Shown one piece after another: positions 56,746 through 64,000 of a DNA stretch of 64,000 bases. Source of the stretch: Polytrichum commune (taxonomy: Eukaryota; Streptophyta; Polytrichopsida; Polytrichales; Polytrichaceae); NCBI GenBank assembly GCA_950295325.1, contig OX485807.1:37166440-37230439 (forward strand). The letters are read 5' to 3'. The stretch's first letter is position 1. Each line of letters starts with the position of its first letter. The position numbers and the translations under genes were made by a program. Below the pieces are notes generated by a model that was not told the DNA's origin, searched no databases, and worked only from the letters and a program-made list of their open reading frames with translations.

Positions 56746-59596
56746 AAATTGGGAACCACATGGATGCATGACCATGAAATAAATACCCCTAATGTACAAG
56801 ACTTCCCTCCCTAAAAATGATATACATACACATTTGTAGCTAGGAAATCCCCTCGAATGCATACACGAGTATAAAAAAATAAACATTAAAATAAAAAATC
56901 ATATAGATCCCAATGATATGTATATGAAAAAAAGATAATGTGAAATATATGGCTTAAATACTCTTAGCAAGACATATTCATTTATCATTGATGAAATCAT
57001 TGAACACTTGTTTGTTCATTTCATATAACTCATACAAATTTGTTTCTACAATATATGTCATTGTAGCCAATGCAATGCTATGACTCCATTTAGACCTCTT
57101 GTAGATTACCCACTTCATTATAACTAGCTATGGGCCTAGAGGTAGAAACACAACTATAATTATATGAATAATATGCCTAGTATATTTATAAAGCTAGAAT
57201 AAAAAATACATGTACCTTAGGTGTATTTTATAACCCCTAGACACAAATAATACCCCTTTTGTGCACCCACATGGCTCCGTACATGCCATATTGGGTGCAT
57301 CCCCGGAGGCTTCGTCAATATTTAGTCCCAACTTGATTTGCGCCCTCTATGGTTGAGGAATGTATGACTGATAAAATAAGAGAGCTTGCATTTGTTTAAG
57401 AGAAGTAACAATGGGGAATTATTTTCTTGCGAAGAGAGACAAATTCTTCTAATAATTTTGAATTTTTTTCATGAATATGAAAATTGCTACAAATATCGAA
57501 GCGGTAAAGTTAAGGTAGCATGTAGTCAATCTATAGGTTCACCTATAACAACTCATCTAAATGCTAATGCTTTGCTACAGTACTTGCCAAAAATCTTATG
57601 AGGGTGATCAATCATAAGCCACCGTCGCATAAACCTTAACTTTGTTTGCCTAAAAATTACATATCTCATCCATGTTGGCTTTACATGACCTTGGTGAGCG
57701 GTTAAATGGACTTGGTCGACTATGGATGCCTTGACCTTGCTCAAGTTGGTTATCAATCATAATAGGCCAACTCATGAACATGATGTGAGGAAGTTTGAAT
57801 GATATCATATGTTCATGGATGAAATTTAGTGGCAAGTTATCAATGATAGGTGCTCAATTAAGAAAAAACAACCAAATAACACCCGCATTCTTCAAACAAA
57901 CTAAACTGATGGAGATAACACAATACACTACCAAATTAAAAATCATTCTTCGGAGTCTAATTGGGTGAATGTTCACAACACCTACTGAAAGGCGGGGAGG
58001 GGGGACGAACGAAGAATGAGGAGGATGAAAACATTGATAATTATTGCAACGCCCATAGAATATTAGTTTTACCTAAATAAACCCTTAAGTCGAGGACCAT
58101 GCGGTTTATATCTCACAAGGACCCAATATCTAACATCCCCGGATAGTATCGAACCGAGCTAGTAGGTTCGATGATCGCCATATATGGTTTTCTCATATTC
58201 CTCCAAAGTTCTACTCCATCCTAATCTGCCACGTGATGCTAACACTTTGAAGATTTAATCCCACATTCGACACGAACGTGACCTACTTACATATGGTGAT
58301 TGTGAGGAGAGAGAGAGACATAAGGTAAACATCCCTTCTTCGGCTACTTGTCTTTATAATACACCTTATTTTTGAGTGGTGTGTGGTAAGGTTTGGTTTC
58401 CAAGAACGGATATCAAAAAGGCACGTGTTTACAGGATATTAGACCACATGTTCAGATTATCATATTCATTCTAGTCAACATCGTGTGGTGGGACTTATAC
58501 GACCATCGAATGATCATGGGAACCTTCATTTTGACAATGAATAAGATATTCACACGAGTTCTAAAAAATGAGGGAAGTGATTATCACCTTGATTTGGATT
58601 TATGAACCACCTCATGTAGTACTAATCTCATCTTTCATGTCCTAGAAGGGAAGTGAGCTAGTTCGGGGGGGGGGGGGAGATAAAAAGAAAAAACCATTTA
58701 AGATCCATCTTATTTTAGGTATCACAACATTATTATAACTAGAATAATAATGCACGGTGACGTGTTGCATAATAGTCCACTTAAGGTAAATGAGGCTCTC
58801 ATTCACATATAGTATGCCAACACTTACTGGTATAGGCAAGTAGCGAACGACACCTACCAACATGGACCACTTTTAGAGTTGGTTTAGCCAGTGAGAGCCA
58901 CTGGATGTGACCAGTGCTAGTAGGAACTGTTCACTGATGACTTGCACCAGTAAGTGTGGGTGGACTAATAGATGCACAAATACCAAAGTTTATTTTCTTT
59001 TCTTGTCCGGTGGTCCCATTGTGTGCCCCACCCGAAAGGAACGGAAGACGTATATTAATTACCCTGCAAAACACACATGCATGTGCTATTTATTGCACAT
59101 TAGTTATGTAGTGTCCGTGAATCAACCCGGAAAATGGGTGCACTTTAACACATCAGCACCACTTGGCGGTAATAAACTACAAGTGTCTTTATTACGCACG
59201 CCTCTGAACATTACCGTGACATGATGATGTCGCAATTTGGACACTTTGAATTGCTTAGAATCGTCCTTTGTTAAATTATCTAAACCGCCAAACTTTACCG
59301 TGACACAACGTCAAAATTTGAGCACTTTACTTTGCTTACAAGTGTCATATGCCTGTCCCTTGTTAAATTATCTACCTAAATAGGTGATGTGTAGTAAGTA
59401 TATGGAAGTGAGTCACGGGGCGGGGCTAGAGATCACGGTATCTATGTAAACTCATCCCTTGGGAAGGTGAAAATGTGTTGAATCATACTATAGCATCCAA
59501 ATGGATGTTTTTTTAGAGGTTTTGGTTCTTTGAAAAGGTATCCAAAATCTCAAACTATTTTGTGGGATATAGGTGTTGACTATGTCTTCAAACATG
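56746..59596. other. AT-rich intergenic DNA
   Basis: No gene is recognised. About 59,206-59,372 is an imperfect tandem duplication of roughly 90-100 bp (shared ACCGTGACA, GTCAAAATTTG or GTCGCAATTTG, and CCTTTGTTAAATTATCTA). A G run lies at 58,665-58,677. Confidence 0.5.
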
Positions 59597-60160
59597 TACA
59601 ACGTTTTATGGTATTTAGTGTCATCGTTTTTGCTATTTGCGAAGGGTCTAAACTATATCTCTAGAGGTTTGAAAGTGTCGCATATGCTAATTATCCATAC
59701 GACACTAATTTTCAGCATAAGTACATTTTGAAGCGACCAAAATATTTACATCGTGACATTGACCATAGCATGTTGGGATACTTGAGATGATAGTTTCGTG
59801 TTTGGTATGCAAAGGGAAGACATTAATGAGCATACCAATGGCAAGTAACATGTGCTTTTAATTTACCATGCAAGGGGGAAGATATTCTTGAGCATACCAA
59901 TGCCAAGTGTCAATCGTGTACACATTTAGTCAACTTGTAGACCGTTTGTGTAACGTAGGCATACACCTTGTAACATTATTGAACATACACGTGCCAAGGT
60001 ATTTGTCAGCGCACTTGAATGCCAAGTGTCATGTAGTGATACTATTGGTGAAGTTGTTGATCATTTAGTGTAAGCTAACATACTCCTTAAATAGGGTAAA
60101 TGACACTATTAAATATAGGACACTATTATGCGTATGACACTAAATGCCATAAACATTGTA
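59597..60160. mobile_element. Non-autonomous TIR element, family T2 copy B
   Basis: The left end TACAACGTTTTATGGTATTT and the complement of the right end (TACAATGTTTATGGCATTTA) are inverted relatives, each followed by AGTGTCAT. The interior repeats GAGCATACCAATG(G/C)CAAGT. No coding capacity. Confidence 0.6.
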
Positions 60161-61879
60161 ATGGCTTTGTTTTTATTATGTTCATTTCATCCTCTATGGA
60201 TGAGTTCACATGGACGTCATGAATTCTAAGCCACATGGCATGATTTTGTGATTACCTAACGATAAACAAAGGAAATTGTTAAATCAACCAAGTAGTTTGT
60301 TAAAACGGCCTCATAGACACGTTGTGTGGTCGCATGACCTACCAAAATTCAATTTTTCATTGCACACATGACGAGGAGCAAGGTATCAACTCTTCTTCCT
60401 CATTCATTACATTTCAACTAACAACTCAAATTGTTCAAATTTTGACAGATATTGTGATTGCGTGACACGTCTTTGTGGTCAACTTAACAATCCCTCATAC
60501 AGTTTACCAAGCCAAGTGAGGCACGTGGTCATTCTTCAATTGTTTCACACCTATATCTAGTGGCAAATGGCAAGGCATATAGTTAAAATTGGACATCACA
60601 AGGACACCACAAGTCTCATGAACATATTACCTTACTTCAAGTAGACATGCATAATCCAAACACCATTCTTAATCAAACACCTTCTTTAGGTGAAAAATGG
60701 TTAAATTTTCTTTGAAAAAGAATATTAGTATTATTCCAAGGATTAATATGACGGTTCATTGTTGGAAAAGGTTAAAAGTAAATGCTCAACATCCGCTTAA
60801 CACTAACCACTCCATGCACAAGTATATAACCATGTAAATTGATAAAATATAAACTCTTTGAAAATTCATCACAAATGGATTACTTAATCACCTCATTATT
60901 AAAACATTGATTTGTACAAGATTTGCTGTTTAACTAGGTTTTTTTCCTAGATTTATTGCACATCAAAAGAAGCCAAGCTTCATGGAAGTTTTTGTAAGAT
61001 GAGTGGGTATGATTCAAGTTGTCCTCTTAAATGGGCACCTATTTCTGAAGGGTGCATGGTTACATGTAGATCTAACAACGAATAACAAAAATGTAAATGT
61101 TCAAAAGAAATTAGATTTTGTGTTCAAAATTTGTTGACCATTCTAAACTCAACAGTGAATGTAATTGGAATGACCTATATAATCATTTAATGAAAAAGAC
61201 AACTTGTACTTTGGTCATGTATAAAATATTCATACAAGCTTTGAGTTTAATGAGAAAAGCGGAACATATTAACTTATGATTTGATGATACAAGGAACACA
61301 TGTTGGATTTGCTAATCATCTTGCAAATAGATAAATAGAAATGTCAGTTGTCTGAGGAAGCAATCATAAATTAAGAGCCTCCTTTGCCCGCATGGTACTT
61401 TCACCTGTTGGTGGAGAACTTGGATGACCAACCGGACCAACATGACATGAGTAATAACTTAGCACCATAAGGCATGGATATCATGTTGCATTAATTGTGT
61501 GTGTTGTAGCCTACAAGAAGTAAGGTTGGGTGCAGAGTGAGAAGTGCCCACTTAAGGCCCACTTACCTTAGTATGCTTGTCTACCTTACATTACAAGATG
61601 GTGTGGTTTAAAGAGTTTGATTGTTATTTATTATTTATGAAATGTTATCCTTAGACAATTGAAAATTTAATTTCAATTTCAGAAAAACCAAAACATCAAG
61701 GATATTGGGGACCTGAGAATGAGGATTTGGTGAGTCCTCTTGGGTGCTCCTGATGGCACCAAAATAATCCAAGTTGACTGAACAACCTACATAAGGTTAC
61801 CAAGCCTACATTAGTTGATATTGTGTTCCATTGTACGGTTCTAGTATTAGCATTGTGGTAGAGAATTTAATTTCCTCCC
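60161..61879. other. AT-rich intergenic DNA
   Basis: I see no coding sequence, RNA gene or clear repeat here beyond weak similarity to the dispersed families described. Confidence 0.5.
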
Positions 61880-62860
61880 TAGGTTTGGTCAAATTTCCCA
61901 ATCGTGTCATCATAGTTGGATTCTTTGTTGGCTTCTTTGCGGGCAATGTCCCAAGCACTTCTCGCATATTCAAGAATACCTTGCCAAACCATTTATTGTA
62001 TTTTTTTTAACTATCCCATCTAGTGTTGTTAAAGTTAAGGTCATTTCTTTCAATCCAAGTGGTCCATAACATGATACCTCGAAGGAGCAACAGAGCTCTA
62101 GAGAGTTTCCTTTGTGTGGAGGGAATATTTTTGACAAAGATCCCATGTTGCCAGTCAAGAGGTCTTCAAGGTCCCTTTGGCTATGGTTGTGCTATCATGA
62201 CATTAACAACCTCAATGGAAAAAAAAAATCCATGCCTTGTGGGCAATCCTACAATCCCAAAATTTGTGCGTGATGGTTTCCAGACAATCAACACAACACA
62301 TGAGACATTTGTCATCGATATATGAGATGAATCTTGCTGATGAGGCACCACGGGCCTTGGCTTGGTGGTTAGGGCTCATGGCCCCCAATGAGGAGGTTGT
62401 GGGTTCTATTCCCCATGCCGGTGTGGTGCTCACCACCTTAGTCCACCCAACTATGGTGGGGGGTCCTTGGACCTTGTTGTATGGGTACCTCAAAGCCCTT
62501 TGGGGGGATACCATGTCCGGTATCTTCAAGGCACTAGTGGCTAGCTAGGAACTAGTATAGTGTGTCACTATAGTGCCCATCCTCGAAAGGGGAGAGTAGT
62601 ATTGTCTCAATGTCCCCTTGTCCAGTGGGCATCGGTTCATTGACATTACGAACGGACACTTTATTCACGCCGGCCCCTTGCTAAAAAGGGACCGGAGTTT
62701 CTATCTATCTATCTGAATCTTGCTCTCTAAGAGTTGACAACAAGTGTTTATTCTATATTGACCAAATGAAGGCTCTTTCTTTCTTAGTGCGAGTTCTATC
62801 CCACATGTTTCCCCATTTCAACTTGAGATTTGGTGGTAGGATGCTATGCCATTTACTGAG
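61880..62860 (-). pseudogene. Reverse-transcriptase zinc-binding (zf-RVT) remnant split by a SINE
   Basis: On the minus strand, pieces in changing frames read KWGNMWDRTRTKKERAFIWS (before the SINE), then DDKCLMCCVDCLETITHKFW and CRIAHKAWIF (after it), then RALLLLRGIMLWTTWIERND and LNFNNTRWD. CxxC....ET..H.FW.C and LRG..LWT.WIERN are hallmarks of the zinc-binding domain at the C-terminus of plant LINE reverse transcriptases. Stops and frame changes show that it is dead. Confidence 0.65.
62339..62713 (+). mobile_element. SINE family 1, full copy, tRNA-derived head and TATC tail
   Basis: An A-box-like TGGCTTGGTGGT (62,358) and a B-box-like GGTTCTATTCC (62,401, one mismatch to consensus) form a tRNA-like head. 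The body ends in (CTAT)n. An 11-base target duplication, TGAATCTTGCT, flanks it at 62,328-62,338 and 62,714-62,724. It interrupts the zf-RVT remnant. The 3' half recurs at 6,296-6,456. Confidence 0.85.
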
Positions 62861-63115
62861 GATTGACTGAGGCGGGGGGTTGGTGGTTTGGAGAGTTCAT
62901 TTTGCTTACAAAATTCACATGCTCATCATTTGTAGAATTTGCTTCTTTTTACTTTACTAAGTGCCTGGAAATGTGGCAAGGTTCACGTTACCTGACGGAA
63001 AACATACAAACTCATCAAGCCAAGTAACAAGTGGCAGCCCGACAAAGTTCCACATTCTCATCATTTATAAATAATTATAAGAATTCAATACAATAACTTG
63101 GAAGCCATAACATTT

Positions 63116-63253
63116 CTCAACACCTATTGTTTGTTCAGTGGGCCCTGGGAATGTAACAATCGGGTGTTCGGAAAGTTGAGTCTCATGCTTAGCTTTTTGA
63201 GCATTTGACTGTTATATTCCGAATGGCCCACTGAACAAACAATAGGTGTTGAG
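63116..63253. mobile_element. 138-bp foldback element with perfect 29-bp arms
   Basis: CTCAACACCTATTGTTTGTT onward (63,116-63,144) is the exact complement of 63,225-63,253. Pairing continues with mismatches (GGGAATGTAACAAT against GGAATATAACAGT) into a small loop. The size and perfect arms suggest a very recent miniature element or a small-RNA hairpin. Confidence 0.8.
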
Positions 63254-63279
63254 TCATGTTGTATTCTACATTATAGGTC

Positions 63280-63655
63280 AAACCACCTGGTCCCATCCCA
63301 TTGGGGATCTATATGGTGCCGTGATTTTGATACGATTGGGACTCAATTTCAATTAGGCTATGACTTAGTTTTGATCTTTTCGGAACCAATAATGCCATGA
63401 CACATGTCCTTGTTTTGAGTGCTAAAGTGAGGAGGAATGAACGGTTATGGCAAACACTATACATTAGTAAAATGTTCATGCCAAATTTTGACTTTAAAAA
63501 ATCATAACAATTCCAATTTAAGAAATAAAATTATCAAAAAAAAATCAATCCTCTTGATTTCTATCTTCCTACATGAGAATCATTTGCACCGCCTCGTACT
63601 TCTCTAGATGTAGCGCATAATTTTTTAAATGATCGATTATGGGTGTCTTTACTCT
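63280..63655 (+). repeat. Dispersed repeat family R1, copy 4
   Basis: It is similar to 29,990-30,410 on the same strand, sharing CATGACACATGTCCTTG, GTTATGG(A/C)AAAC and TTCTATCTTCCTA. Confidence 0.7.
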
Positions 63656-64000
63656 AGTACTTGAAGACATCTCCAAGCCAAACGGTACCAACGTTATTAC
63701 AACAATAAACTACATGGCTAAGTTACAAATAATCTCATGCATGCAAATCGTATATTATTTCGCCCATTAATCAATGGGTTCTGAGCAGTGTCCGGGGAGA
63801 TTTTTAGGTATAATTAGTCAAAATCCTAGTGTTTCCAAGTCCACATGTTACATGTTGTGATCTTTCGTTTTTCTTTACTAATTTGAGGTATATTCCATAG
63901 ATTCCTCTATAATGGTTGATAATTTTCCTGAGGTCTTGAACCTCAACCCGTTATTTCTCAAACTCGCTTGGTTCATTTGTAACTAGTGGTCGGTTCTCCA

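Larger units (their letters stand above)
62861..64000. other. AT-rich intergenic DNA to window end
   Basis: The segment holds a 138-bp foldback element (63,116-63,253) and an R1 copy (63,280-63,655). Nothing else is recognised. Confidence 0.5.

Overview
The window is nuclear DNA of a land plant. The support is spliceosomal GT-AG introns, a nine-exon gene for a plastid ADP-glucose pyrophosphorylase large subunit, interstitial CCCTAAA telomere-type repeats, tRNA-derived SINEs, LINE remnants and several families of short inverted-repeat elements. The low gene density, the LINE type and the gene style would suit a bryophyte, lycophyte or fern, but the lineage is a guess. Most of the sequence is AT-rich repeat; the coding exons are visibly richer in G+C.

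Layout. 1-6.0 kb: a decayed LINE on the + strand, cut by the window edge, that carries both an APE-type endonuclease and a C-terminal restriction-like endonuclease (Dualen/RandI-like layout). 6.2-7.1 kb: a SINE fragment and a 0.5-kb inverted-repeat element. 10,206-26,343: the most interesting region, a candidate 16.1-kb DNA transposon bounded by perfect 32-bp terminal inverted repeats. It holds a minus-strand two-exon DUF7869-like putative DDE transposase (983 aa) and, divergently, a plus-strand multi-exon gene whose spliced product (about 1,651 aa) joins a ParB/DGQHR-like domain, a degenerate DNA-methyltransferase-like motif, an acidic and proline-rich linker and an FCP1/SCP-type HAD domain. 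About 28 copies of the dyad TTTGGGTCG(N2)CGACCCAAA lie in this region and I found none outside it. They sit upstream of the transposase gene, in the introns of the fusion gene and twice inside its coding sequence.

26.3-41.6 kb: repeat-rich intergenic DNA with a frameshifted SWIM zinc-finger pseudogene, degenerate tandem repeats, a SINE with target-site duplications and a possible transcribed leader near 35 kb. 41,653-45,082: the AGPase large-subunit gene (minus strand, 547 aa), the only clear host gene. 45-64 kb: a GC-rich flank of that gene, then AT-rich DNA with several inverted-repeat elements, hairpins, dispersed repeats and, near 62 kb, a reverse-transcriptase zinc-binding pseudogene split by a SINE.

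How the genes may work together (inference): in the 16-kb element the DUF7869 protein would act on the terminal repeats, while the ParB-like/methyltransferase-like/HAD protein may bind or mark the dyad sites, giving a self-contained protein plus DNA-site system. AGPase makes ADP-glucose for starch synthesis in the plastid and is unrelated to the mobile DNA around it.
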